A DNA stretch of 64,000 nucleotides. It comes from Rhizodiscina lignyota. Lineage: Eukaryota; Ascomycota; Dothideomycetes; Aulographales; Rhizodiscinaceae. The position numbers and the translations under genes are program-made. The DNA lies in the NCBI GenBank assembly GCA_010015805.1, contig ML978122.1:1212453-1276452 (forward strand). The letters run 5' to 3'. Below, piece after piece: positions 11,800 through 23,385 of this stretch (position 1 is the first letter of the stretch; each line of letters starts with the position of its first letter). The notes below the pieces were generated by a model, which saw nothing but the letters and a program-made list of their open reading frames with translations, ran no database searches and was not told the origin of the DNA.

Positions 11800-13280
11800 C
11801 TAGCATGCGAACGGTGCTCCAACGGTGCCATCATGGTATGCCTCGACAATTCCACGAATGGTGACGTACAAACCAGCGACGCAAATGAATGCCCCAGCTG
11901 CAAAAGTAAACATGCAAAGCATTGTTTGGAACCACTTCCGGCGCCACGCTCGTAGCCCTCCTTCATCGTGGTAAGTGTCGTGAAGCCAGAATGCACCCGC
12001 TACACCATACGTATACCAAGCAGCGAACAAGCTAGCCGCAATACCAATCAGATATGAGAAGATTGGTACACCGACTGCCAAGACAAACGCAGCGCCATTC
12101 GTTATGATGATCAGAATCGCCCAGACTCCCCATCCGAGAGGTGTATGGCTGTGCAGATGCCTTGAATTCCGGAAGATTCGCACGAAGATTAGTTTCGAGG
12201 CGCTGTAGCATTTGTTTTTAAGTATTGTAGTAAATAAAGGTCTCGTAGAGTTACTTACGTGTGAGTGTAAAGGCTCCCGGCTATCAAGAAGTTTGGAATG
12301 GCAATGCCGTAAGCTGCCTTTGCCCACACGGGCTCAAGGCTGCTGAAGGCCGGGGACAATACAGCGTCGCCCAAGTATACGTACACAACGACAGCAAAGA
12401 CTGCGTAGAAGGTCATAGCGAAACCTTGCAATGTGTACGCGGCCTTCATAGCATCTTGCGGGCGCTTCATCTCTGATATGAGAATAAAGAACATGAAGTG
12501 TCCGGCGTATGCGAAGACTGGATTTGTTATGCTAAAGAAGGCGTCGAAGAATGAACTGCTCTTGGCAGCAGAGAGATGGCGATCGGATGCTGGATGTACG
12601 CCGGCTCCTATCATTCCCACAATACCCGCAACAAGTATTGATATCACGGCTGGGACAGAGATCCAGGACAGTTGGTCCAGCGTGCGAGGGAAGCTGATGA
12701 GCATGGTCGGAATCGCAAAGATACCACTGTAAAGCATGAGGCAGAGTTTGTTGTCTGATAGCGTGCCGAGTGCGAGCTGGCCGGCCAGGATTTGCGAACC
12801 AGTCCCGAAGATCGCAAAGACGACAGTACCGAAGGCGAGCAGTTCACGACCGAAGGGACCTGCCAGTATCATACCAGCGTCGCCCATTGTGTGCACATCT
12901 GGGTGACGAATCTTAAACTTTATTAAGAGCCATGAAGTGTATGTAGCGAAAATGCCGAGGAATATGATGATGATAAGACCAGGCACGATGCCAACTACAG
13001 CGAGAGAGGATGGCAACGAGAGCATTCCATTCGATACGATCTCGGCAATCATAAGGACAGCGACGAGTTGCCATGAGAGTGTCTTGTATTTGATCTGGAG
13101 CGATGTCAATTATCCCGCGTGATGAATGGACAAGGCGGAGCTGGAGGTGCCATTACGAACCTCATGATCTTCCTCTGTCCCGAAGACATCATGGGCATAG
13201 TCGTAGCCATCCTGATTGCCCACTTCCACCATTCCTGGCGTTTCATATGCATTGTCGCCCAGTACCTGACGCTCTTTCAT
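11800..13280 (-). CDS. AAAP-family amino acid permease (MTR-like)
   Basis: A plasma-membrane amino acid transporter of the auxin/amino acid permease (AAAP) family, resembling the Neurospora neutral amino acid permease MTR. Three exons, 13280-13161, 13094-12259 and 12202-11800, give 452 residues. A 40-residue acidic cytoplasmic tail (MKERQVLGDNAYETPG start) is followed by about eleven hydrophobic segments. The first contains MIAEIVSNGMLSLPSS, the family's substrate-site region; later segments include FFSITNPVFAYAGHFMFF and SEMKRPQDAMKAAY. The length is normal for the family and no truncation is visible. It probably imports neutral amino acids, but specificity cannot be read from sequence. Confidence 0.92.
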
Positions 13281-13885
13281 GATGGTGGCTCCTCTAGGAC
13301 TGGCGACGCGACAATTGCACGTACGGACACAATTGACGGTCGCGGAAAATCAGCAACGCGCTTCATTGCGGCTTTATGGAATTTTACGTGCGGCCGTCGC
13401 TCTCCTGCATGGGTCCAGTTTCTTATCGCTGGGCTCGCGAATTTTACGCCGCTTTCGCGAGCTGATTGACATCGCCAGACAAGGGCTCGAGCATGTCACT
13501 GGTGGAGATACGCCGGCCCTCCTCACTTGAATTTTGGATACGTATTTTGCGGCGCTTCGAGCGTATAGACTGGAGGTCAGCCGGTGAAATTAAACGGAAT
13601 TCGGATATTGAAGATGTTGGGGATGTACATGTATGGATGAGCTCTCGTCGTGATTCTTCGGGTTTCAGACGTGCGTTCTCCTAACCCCTGCCCATCTACA
13701 CGGCGAGTCTGTGCGAATCGCGTTGGTCACAGTCAACAATATGGCTTTCCACTTTCAATTTCTTCTGGTGAATCAGGTACATCAAGCTCATGATGCTGGA
13801 TCATGTTCGCCAGTCACCCAAAATGCTTTGCCGCTAAAGGACCATAGAGAAATCTAGCAAACCAAAGATCAAGTACTTTTGCCAT
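13281..13885. other. Spacer holding the permease promoter
   Basis: This lies upstream of the permease start and downstream of the Arp2 stop; both genes are on the minus strand. No gene, repeat or clear TATA box is seen. Confidence 0.4.
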
Positions 13886-15365
13886 TTACCGAGCGCCTAG
13901 CTTCTCAAGAGCCTTACTTGGTCCCAGTTCATCCCATTCTTGTCTCGTTACCCACATGTTCTCCCTGTCGGCCATCTGCGAACCTCTGTCAGCATTGAAC
14001 TTGACGATATGATAGAAAAAGACATACGATATTCGCCAGCACGGCTCCACCTAAGAAGACCATATGCCGTCGACGCGGAGGATCTTCCACGCGAACCTTG
14101 AATTTCTGGAATATGGTGTTAGCCAAGGTCGTGCTTTTCCCATGTCATATTGGACATTATACGAACCTCTAGCCTCTCAGGATTTCCTTGCAGCACCTTC
14201 GTAAGCCAAAGCTGCTTCAGCTCCTTCTCCAATCGACTCGGCAGGCCAGGGTACATGCTACTCCCGCCGCTCAACACGACGGCTTTGTACAGACTTGAAC
14301 GAATGTCTACGTCTGCAGCTTGGATGGTGTTGAACAAGAACTCTCCGATGCCAGGCTGTTCCACATCAACGAGGTGCGGCTGGAATAAGCATTCTGGCGC
14401 CTCGAATCGTTCGCTGCCAACCCGTATGACACGCCCATCCGGAAGAGTGTATGATTCTACCAGCACCGTAGTGTCTTCGCTTAGCCTCTTGTCCAGTTCC
14501 AGGTCGTAGGAAACGTAGCATAGCTTTTCTTTTATCTGCCGAACAGTCTCAAAGTCTGCGGTTCTGTTGAGCGCATAACCTCTTCTGAGAAGGAGTCCGA
14601 TCAGGTTCCTGGTAACGTCTCTTCCTGCTACGTCTAATCTCCTGGTGAGGTGATTCAAGACTGTGCTCTCATAGACAGGTACAATGTGCGTAACGCCATC
14701 GCCCGAGTCGACCACTACACCTGAGGAGAGACCTTGGGCGTATAGCGCTAGTACGGCTTGGATCGCTACGTACACCCCGCCGAAATTGTATCGCTCGAAC
14801 ATGACCTCGCACATTTGTTCGCGATTCTTGAGAGGATTTAGAGGAGGCTCGGTAAGGAGGATCTTGCGGCCGGTGGTGTCGATCTTCATTTTCTCGTGGA
14901 ATGTGTAGTCCCAGAGATGTTGCATGTCGTCCCAGCGCTTTATGATTCCGTTCTCCATCTATAAGTCGCGAAAGATTCCGGTTAGCCTTGGGCTTCAAGA
15001 AGGCTTCCAAAGCAGACGGTGAGATGTATACACACTGGATAAGTGATCTGGAGCATGGAGCGCGCTGCTGCTGCCTCGTCACCGCACATGATGTCTTTCA
15101 CCACAATATCTCCATCGCGCTCCTCTGCTCGTAGGATCGGCCGGCCGACTATGGAAGGGAATTGATGATCTGGAAAATTCTGAAAAGTAATTGATTCAGC
15201 TTGTTGCCCTGAGCCTTCGTCCTGGGAGAGGATATGAACTCACCTGGCCCGCGGTGCCCACTTTGGCGAATCCAGTCCCATTATCGAGCACTAAAAACGT
15301 GTGAATTAGCATGGAATAAGCTGCATGGAAGTACTCTGAAGCTTACCAATCGGTGGCTCCGCCAT
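13886..15365 (-). CDS. arp2: Actin-related protein 2 (Arp2/3 complex subunit)
   Basis: Arp2, one of the two actin-like subunits of the Arp2/3 complex that nucleates branched actin at endocytic patches. Six exons (15365-15347, 15290-15244, 15179-15036, 14958-14167, 14105-14028, 13975-13886) give exactly 389 residues, the usual length. Visible actin-fold blocks are the phosphate loop [12 protein letters not shown], then [74 protein letters not shown] and the ending [14 protein letters not shown]. All introns are 48-77 bases. This is a single-copy housekeeping gene, and nothing is missing. Confidence 0.96.
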
Positions 15366-16654
15366 GGCTGCGAAGAGTACGGTGGTGTAGATGTGGTCGC
15401 AAGATGAAGCTGAGCTCGTGCTAGGAATTCGACGTCGGAGGGGCTTTCCGTGGTGGTGCGCCGCAGGGATTACGCATCTTTGGTCAGTGGGCGTCTTGGC
15501 GGACAGCTTACAGTGGCTTTAAGTGTGGCTGGTGCTAGGCTGCCGAGGCTGCTTCGTTACCTTAAGTTAAGGTACTGTATCCCGTTTAATCCTCTCACAC
15601 TTCTTTGTCTCTAAAAGCTCATTTGGTTATTTTTCATGAAAGAGACAGCGTATCTCGTACCTTTACACATCGTTTCAAGGCACTTAGCAGCTAAAGTTGC
15701 TGATCTCTAACCTCTCGCAATTGAATATGTTGATTAGAAGCATCACGTACAACAACACACGCCACCGTTCCTGTGAGGGATTTCAAGGGCGAATGGACTC
15801 TTCTCGATGCCCAATTAGCTGTGAACTATCAGCTTGCTCGACTCCGCAATTTGCACAACTTCACACGACCCGACAACACGTTTATTCCTACCCCTGCAAT
15901 TTTTCGAGCGCACCCTAGGCGCCATGCCATAGACCAAAAGGGTCAGGATCCCAGGGAACCACCTCCATGTTATTATCCTCGCACTCGCAACACGCACCCT
16001 CTCTTATGTCGAAAATTTATTTCAATAATGCCGGTTTGCATGTTACCATACATAGTCAAAAGTTCACTAGTCTAAGCTGAGCGTCTGCGCTCAGAACGGC
16101 CGTTCGCAGCTGCACCTCCTTTTTCAAGGGTTGAAACCCGAGCCGCCGAACCTTTGGATCCAATGGCTCCAAGCATGCCCCTGTGCGAGCGATAGCCACT
16201 GTTACAGCCTTGCTGCTCTTCCTTGACAGGCGCTTCGCGAAGCGCCTGACATGCTGGCGGCTTACTGCCGTCTGCTATGGACATGAGCGAGCCGAGAGAG
16301 GGCCTCGAGCATGCAGCTATCCAGTGTCATTGCGACGAGTCGTCTGATATTTTTTGCTCACGGACTTCGTACGTAGACGCTGTTTCGCATATGGCACAGC
16401 ATGTACGTCTAGTTGATGTTCACAGCCTTGGATTAGGCGCCTGCTATGGCCTGGTAAATATTCTATTGCTCTTCACCCGCCAGAGGGACTGGTTCATTTC
16501 ATGTTGGCTGTGCCGCACACCTGCAGCTCTGACTTATTTCTCTGAAGGGACGCACTCTCTCTATGTCCCATTTGGATCTCTGAATATCATGTGGTAACAG
16601 TCATTACTCTTTCTCGTTTCTGATAGCTACAGCCTCATACGCCAGTTTTTACCC
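15366..16654. other. Spacer with a cluster of short palindromes
   Basis: 1.3 kb between the divergently oriented Arp2 and NLR-like genes. Several perfect inverted repeats sit in 16077-16248. A minus-strand frame at 16072-16284 (70 codons, basic, no motif) overlaps these but is not supported as a gene. Confidence 0.4.
16077..16248. repeat. Cluster of four palindromes/hairpins
   Basis: In 172 bases I find: ctgagcg/cgctcag with a 4-base loop (16077-16094); the 12-base perfect palindrome gaacggccgttc (16094-16105); gggtt/aaccc with a 2-base loop (16128-16139); and a 22-base perfect palindrome centred on ttcgcgaa (16227-16248). Function is unknown. Confidence 0.7.
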
Positions 16655-19600
16655 ATGGTCGGAATATCTAACCGTCTGAAGACGAAGCGCCCTTGGCGCC
16701 TGTTCTCGAAGGTGATCGCATCTTCAGATCTTGTCATTATTCCTGCATAGTCTTATATCTTACGCGGGAGGCTAATATGTTTGTAAACAGAGTAGTGATC
16801 ATGTACTCCTCACTCCCACAACCAGTCATGAAGTCTCTCCTTCAGTGGTACCCAAGTCGAACGGTTCGAAAGCTTCTGGGCACGACCATGCACATACTAT
16901 ACCGGTACCGCTTGATACGAAGCCTGCTTCACTGAATGAGCAGGGTCACAGTGTCCCATCGCAACATCCATTGATGGACCGAGCGGTTGAGAAGCATAGT
17001 AAGAAGTGTACAGCCAAGAAGTGTCCCTGCGCGGCTCTGGACATAAGCCATCTGCAAGATGAGTTGAACGAAATGATCTCTTCAAAACAATCGGACAAGC
17101 CTTGGATCCGGGAAAAGCTCCAGACTGCTCTCCCATCTCTCAAGGGCTTGGAACCATGGGTGGACATCATCGATGCTATTGCTCAGGTGAATCCAATTTC
17201 AGGACAGGTCTCCGGCTTGGTTCACGTTGCGTTAAAGGTATCCCGATTCCCCAACGTTACGATAAGTTTAACAATCACTTCATACAGTATCACTGACATA
17301 GTTATTTCTTAGGTCGCCATTGTCGTCGGAGACCAATACGATAATGCCGTTGATTCCGTGCAATATGTCAGAGAAATATTGTATCTTTTAGCGTTGTATG
17401 AAAAAAACGGACCCCCTCCGGACCTTGTAGAGGTACTGTAATCGTACTCGACCCAACTTTACAAGTTCTAACCCGGTGCTAGGATGTTATTCAAGCCTAC
17501 GACGACGTCTTCAATTTCCTGTGCATCGTAAATGCTCATAACCACGCTCTCAAAGAAGCACAGGATCGTCTTGAAAGCAGTGTCAAACGCCTGGAGTCAA
17601 AAGCCACTTCCGAAATACTGAACTCAGTTCAGAAAATATCCAAGCTCCATAGCAGCGCAGAACTGGAGCGTAAAAGTCAGTTCGCCCCCTGAGATTATGA
17701 TCTGATATCATATATTGAGCTGATTGTAGGGATCGAGTGCTTGAAAGAAATCTATGACAATGGAACTCCGAACGAAGAGAAGGTTGATATCCCCAAACCT
17801 GCCGAGGACACATGCAAATGGGTATACGACTCCTCGGACTCCCGTGAACTCCAGCCATGGCGCGATTGGAGAGATTCAAAAGAGTCTGGCATAATGCTAA
17901 TAGTAGGAGGTATCGGTACTGGAAAATCTACCCTCGCTTTCAATGCGATCAATGCTCTTCGGAACTTTCCATCGTCGCAATCCAGATTAGTGAGCGCTTC
18001 CTTTTGCAGAGCTCAAATGAAATTCGACAACGAAGAGGCAATCCTTTGTGGACTGTTATACGGGGTCGTGCGTGAGGATGAGGAAGCGATGAACATTTTG
18101 GTGGAGCATCGAGACGACCCCACCCAGAAAAAGGTCGGGAGAAATCTCAATGCCTTTAAGAGTTTCAGTCTCAGAGAGTGCTTCACGAAATGCGTGCAGG
18201 TGCGCAAAAAGGAGCTCTGCTTAGTCGTCGACGGCCTCGACGAATGTACGGAAACTTCTCGAGATCAGCTGTTACTCCATTTCAAGAATCTTGTCGAAAA
18301 TGCGCGCAAGGACACATCGTCTCCGCCACTAAAGATTTTGTTTCTTTCTCGCCCGGTCACGACGATTACAGGAAAGCTCTCATCGTCGAAAAGACTTCAC
18401 CTGGCCGATATTCGAAAGTCGAGTGATACAAGAGTCGTCATCGAGCACCTCGTTGGACGCGACATGTTTCGGTTAGACGATAATGAGCGGATGAAGTTGA
18501 TCTCTCTATTAGAAGAGAAAGCAGATGGCTGCCTCCAATGGGCTACGGTTATCGTGGGGCATTTGAAACGAGTTCCATCGGATACTTTGGATGGCATCGA
18601 ATCCGAGCTGGCAGAACTATCAAACGACGGAAACGACTTAGATCGCACGTACCTGGAACTGTTCAAACGACAATTTAATGGAGGTTTTGCGGACTATGCT
18701 GACACAGCCTTGAGGCTTATAGCCGGCGCTGCTAGGCCCTTGTCCGTTCACGAGCTTGCGAATGCAATGATCGTCAATCCCCTACGAGCTAAAGTAGCGT
18801 CTAGAGGAGATTTCGAGAAATGGGCGCACGTCGGTCGCGTGAGAGGGCTTGAGCCCCTGGTGCGCATTTCACAACAGTCTTCCAAGATTCTAATGCACAG
18901 TTCGCTTAGAGAACTCATCTCGCGTACTCCGCATCTTGGGAAGTCCGACAGTAAAATCAACTCCGATAATCCGTCTTCGAAGTTCGGCTTAAGCAAGCTT
19001 CTGGCTACGACCTGTCTGGACTACCTTCTCCTGCCGTATTTTCGGAATGTAGACGTCAGGAAGGAGTTTGACTTTGACAGAGAGGAGGAAACGGAGTGGC
19101 TGATGTGCATGAACCCAGATGCAGAGGAGAACGGGGATGAGCTGTCTGAAAACGATGAAGACCAAGGAGCAGGAAGCGGACGTGGTCCCCATTTCTTCGC
19201 GTATGCCGCTGAGTATTGGACACAACACCTTTCGGATACGGACTTCCCCGACAATCTCATCCGCAAATCACTCGACCTGACAGCAGCAGCGTCTAAGCAA
19301 TGCGACAATTGGTGGAAGCAATATAAGTTTGCAAAAGGTCAATGGGAACCGCAAGCTCCCGAGGCTATAAGCCCAGCCGTTGCCGCAATTTACTTTGAGC
19401 ACAAGCCCGTCATCGAATCTCTCCTCAAGGACGTCCAAAAGCAAGCGTTGGACACCCACCAGGATAACGCCGAACATCTCAGACGAGAAGACGTTGTCAA
19501 TTACAACACATTGGAGCTTGCTATATATATGGAGAGTTACGAGATCTTCAAGCTTTTGTACAAAGCCGCGACCGATGATGAGATTAGAACGGATGGGGCT

Positions 19601-20371
19601 TGGCACCTACTTACTGCACTGCAGGAGAGACGGGAAGATGTCGTCGAGGTGCTTGTGAATGATCCAAGAGTTGAACTCTCTCGAAGATTTTCTGAGCATG
19701 GACACAAAACCATTTTGACGGACATGGCCATAAAGAAGTGCAATGTTGAGACTCTTCGAGGACTCTTACGATTGTTGGAAACCGAGAGGCGACATGAGAT
19801 CATGGGCCTTCTACAGGACGAAGGAGATGATGCCCAATGCTCTCCACTCTGGTATGCGGCCTACTGGGGACACACGGATTTTGTCGAAGCGCTGTGCTGT
19901 CTGGATACAGATACGATTCGTCCTCAGCTTCTATGTCCTGGTCAAGACAATATACATATCGTTGCTACCGCAGCACGCCGAGGGAACCGACGTATCGTGG
20001 AGGCCTTACTGAAGCACTGCCCAGACTATGCGGATAGACGGTGCTCTGACAGGGATACTCCACTTAGCATGACGAGAGAGAACTCGGATGATAAGGCCGC
20101 TGATGTCGCTGAAGTTCTTCTCGCAACCGGACTGGTGGATATCGAATCGACAAACGATTTCGACAAAACTCCCTTGATGGGGGCCTTCAAAAGTCAGAAG
20201 CTAGAGCTTTGCAAGGTGCTCGTCCGACATAGCGCTGATATCTCTAAAATCATCGATTTCTCCGAACATAATTCGCCAATTTGCCGCGTTAGTTCCGGGT
20301 TTCCGGTTACTGATGCGGAGAATCGGGATGTCCTTGCAAAATTGTACGACGAAATGAAGCGCGATTTTTAG
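16655..20371 (+). CDS. NLR-like STAND protein: N-terminal helical domain, NACHT, degenerate ankyrin repeats
   Basis: About 1152 residues from five exons: 16655-16711, 16791-17237, 17313-17432, 17483-17675 and 17730-20371, all in phase. The start MVGISNRLKTKRPWRLF is short and basic, as often in fungal NLR-like proteins. Residues about 60-270 are mostly helical, with a Cys pair (CTAKKCPC) and a coiled coil near 230-265. A NACHT-type NTPase follows: Walker A GGIGTGKST at about 332-340, Walker B LVVDGLDEC at about 437-445, then ILFLSRP (sensor-like). After a winged-helix-like region come weak ankyrin-type units (SPLWYAAYWGHTDFVEAL, TPLMGAFKSQKLELCKVL) to residue about 1100. Relatives act in heterokaryon incompatibility or non-self sensing; the N-terminal effector type is not one I recognise. 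The first exon is the least certain part. Confidence 0.86.
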
Positions 20372-20939
20372 TATTATTGCATTGCAATGTTGCGGAATTA
20401 TTGTCATGGGGAAGGCGCAGAGAACAAAATGCGCGGCGTAGTATGCTGTACAGAGGGTTTCATGAGCCGCGAGGGCTCATTGCGAGATGTTCTAACATCC
20501 GGTGAGACTCCCTCAAGTATGGGCACAAAGGGTTTAGATTGAAAAATAGAATGAGATTTACTTCATGTTATCTTTTGTCCCTCTGGTACTGCCAAGACAT
20601 TTACTGTTGTGCGGCGCCGAGCGCAGGTCTTCGTCATTTACATCAACCAGTCTAAGAGAACACACAATTGATCCTACGTGTACAAACTCTGATCTACAAA
20701 CCCCAATTGAAAGAATGGGCACAAACCCCAAGCGTTCAGAACAACACTCAAATACACCCTTTCCCGTCAGATATCTTTCTGTGACGCGACCGAATTGACA
20801 ACAACCAAACTTGTCTGCCAAACACAACCTGTTTCTCTACTTATATTCGACCATCATTCAGCCCACTTATACTATAGTTCCAAAAGCCTCAAGGCGTGAA
20901 AATATTGGATGAGGAGACGTCGAACCAGGTCCGAGCTGC
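20372..20939. other. Convergent spacer
   Basis: This lies between the 3' ends of the NLR-like gene and the small methyltransferase. I see no gene in it. Confidence 0.45.
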
Positions 20940-21749
20940 TCACGGTAGACCAGCGTCTTGAGGCAGCTTCTTCCGAAGAACGAAAGCGTAATATTCGAAA
21001 GATCCGTCGCCATCGGACAAAGTTTCGACCACAACATCCCACTGATCGTGCCGATTGAGTAAGGGTCTCACGAAATGTGGCTGTCGGTACGTGACATATA
21101 AAAAGATACCGTCGTCTTTCAGTATTCTCATGACCTTTGAATTCGTAGTTAGTCATCCATCTATTTCAACTTTCAACTTCGCGCCAAAAACACTAGCATT
21201 TAATTATAGTGCGAACTTGCCTCATCAATATATCGTCCTGAATTTTCTTTTACCGTTTCTGGTGGGTCCCACGGACTCCCAAAAATCATGGCGTCTAGTG
21301 TGCCCTTATCAAAGGCAACGTCGACGCTACCCGCGGGCTCTGGCAAGGCACGCACATCTGCGCACTTCCATTCGATCCCAGAGTCATCAGCATACCGCTC
21401 ACGCATCTGCTGAATGACAACGGCGGAGAAGTCGACGCAGATCTGGCGGCTATAGCCTAGAACATGGAGATCGTGCGGAATAGTCTGATGTCAAAATTTC
21501 GTTGGCATCGTCCAAGTCAACAGAGAGGAATGAACTATATACACTATCGCCACATCCCAAGTGTATAATGACAGGATCTCGCTCTGCTGGACGAGCGTCG
21601 AATAGATGCTTTGAAAGCCAAGGCTTCAAGCTGTCGAAGCCTCGAAACCACTCATGGGTAGGCTGATCGTCCAAATGGTCTCCAGTCTCATATCGTTTAT
21701 CCCAATAAGAAGCAAAGGCAAGCTCGTCGGCCTTTTTGGGCTCTCCCAT
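20940..21749 (-). CDS. METTL13/EEF1A-methyltransferase-like SAM-dependent methyltransferase
   Basis: 221 residues from exons 21749-21543, 21484-21221 and 21134-20940. The sequence carries the whole signature of the METTL13 N-domain/EEF1AKMT4-like family: SYWDKRYETGD near the start, motif I IHLGCGDS, ICVDFSAVVIQQM, DVRALPEPAGSVDVAFDKGTLDAM, the DPPE element, YIDEVMRILKDDGIFLYVTYRQPHF, and the closing EYYAFVLRKK. Members methylate elongation factor 1A or related proteins in the cytosol; this assignment is by family only. The second intron (21220-21135) starts with GC, not GT, and both flanking exons fit only with that border. The convergent neighbour is the NLR-like gene. Confidence 0.9.
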
Positions 21750-23385
21750 TTAGACGAAAAGATGGTGATAAAAGGTGCTCTAAGCATCTGGAGTTGGAGG
21801 AGGTTCTTTGCCATGACCTTTTCACACGACGCCATTTTGGACTTAGCGCTTGCTTACCGAGTTTTGCGCTTTCAGTTTCCGTAGCTAACGCTAGCTTCCG
21901 GGGATTTAGGAAGTGGCGTGAAAAGGGCTGTATACCTCGGCTTTCGATTAATTGGCTAAGCCTGATGGGCAGTTGCTGAAGTTTACCTCATCCGACGGTA
22001 CCATCATACCTCGCCTAATTGCCTCTAGAAGGAAACTTTAACTTCTTATGTTCCATCTCCTTGGTGCTGAGCGTTCATTGGGACGCAATAATATGAGGGA
22101 CTAAAAGGAGACTCGAGACGAAACGGACATTAGAAGCCTGACCCTAGCTGACTCATCCTATCGTGCCTCCAGACACCGACGAAGTCCTTCAACCACAGCG
22201 AGCGAGCCACAGCTGCGGAGAGGTTGCAAACCGAAGACATCACCGGTCGGTAAAGCATCAGCGCCCTCATGTTGTTCCGGACTTCAACCACATTCGTCAA
22301 TGAGATGAAACGGCTAATAATAATGTCCTAACGAAGGGCTGGCAAGACTCGAAGCGCCTCCGTCCGACTGACTTTCTCGGACGATAATTATCTTCCATCT
22401 TCCTCACTTCACCTCGCTGCTCCCCGACCTGTACAGGCGAAAGCACTGGTGGAGAAATACCAACCACAGAGGCGATGAGTCCTTTTGCGGATTCGGACAC
22501 TATCCCCTACACTTCGACGTGAATTTGAGGATTGTCTATGCCTACAGGACAGACGACTTTGGCTTCCGCTCATAGCTTCGGCCGTACGATACTTCGATCG
22601 TCTATACATAAATGTACTAGGTCTGGGGGATGGGTCCTGGGGTTGACTAGATAAAGCCTTCGACCCACGCGGGTTCAGGCGCAAATGCCCAAGAAGTGGA
22701 ACTTAAGTGGCTCTGAGACACCCTATTATAGTTGCCTTTAGCACTTAAAGGAAGGTTCCGCGTGTTAGTGAGTTTACATTCGAGGTGGTCAGGAGGTAGC
22801 TTAAGTGCCTGCCTTGACAATTTGCTTCGTATTGTCGTCGACAAGAGACGCCGTTGCCGGTCTCATACGCTCACAGGAACCTAGTTCATTCGCATTACAG
22901 TGTCGCCAACGTGAGGTAAATTCACAAATGACCCTCCTATCTTTCAGACAATCTGAGTTTTGACTTGGTTTCTCATGCTTCTTTTCCTAATTCAGGCCAC
23001 CAATGCTCCTCCCGCAAGGGTTGCGAAAGGTCGGGAGCTCACGTCAAAATACGCCGACGCACGTCATTGGTTCTCGATTAAAGTGCACCCACTTGTGGTC
23101 GGAGGGTCGGATATGAAATTAAAATCTTCGCCGTGTGGAAACCATCGAACGCGCAGACTACCTCCGTCAACAGTGGCAAAATTCCGAATACTGCCGAGAA
23201 GGCCTCGTTGAATTCTTGCCGCATGACGGAGACCGACTCCGACAGTATGCGCCGAAGTTTGAAATGGATAGAAACGAAGATTATTCAACATAAGTATCTC
23301 ATAACATGTGATGTTTCTGCATATCTTATCATACCTCGAGAAGTATATTGATCACGCTTCGGTTCAGAAGCAAGAGAATTTCTCC
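21750..23385. other. Gene-free spacer
   Basis: 1.6 kb between divergent genes. No supported gene; short frames at 22.3-22.7 kb and 22.96-23.2 kb show no motifs. The start upstream of the small methyltransferase and the promoter of the FAD monooxygenase lie at its ends. Confidence 0.45.
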
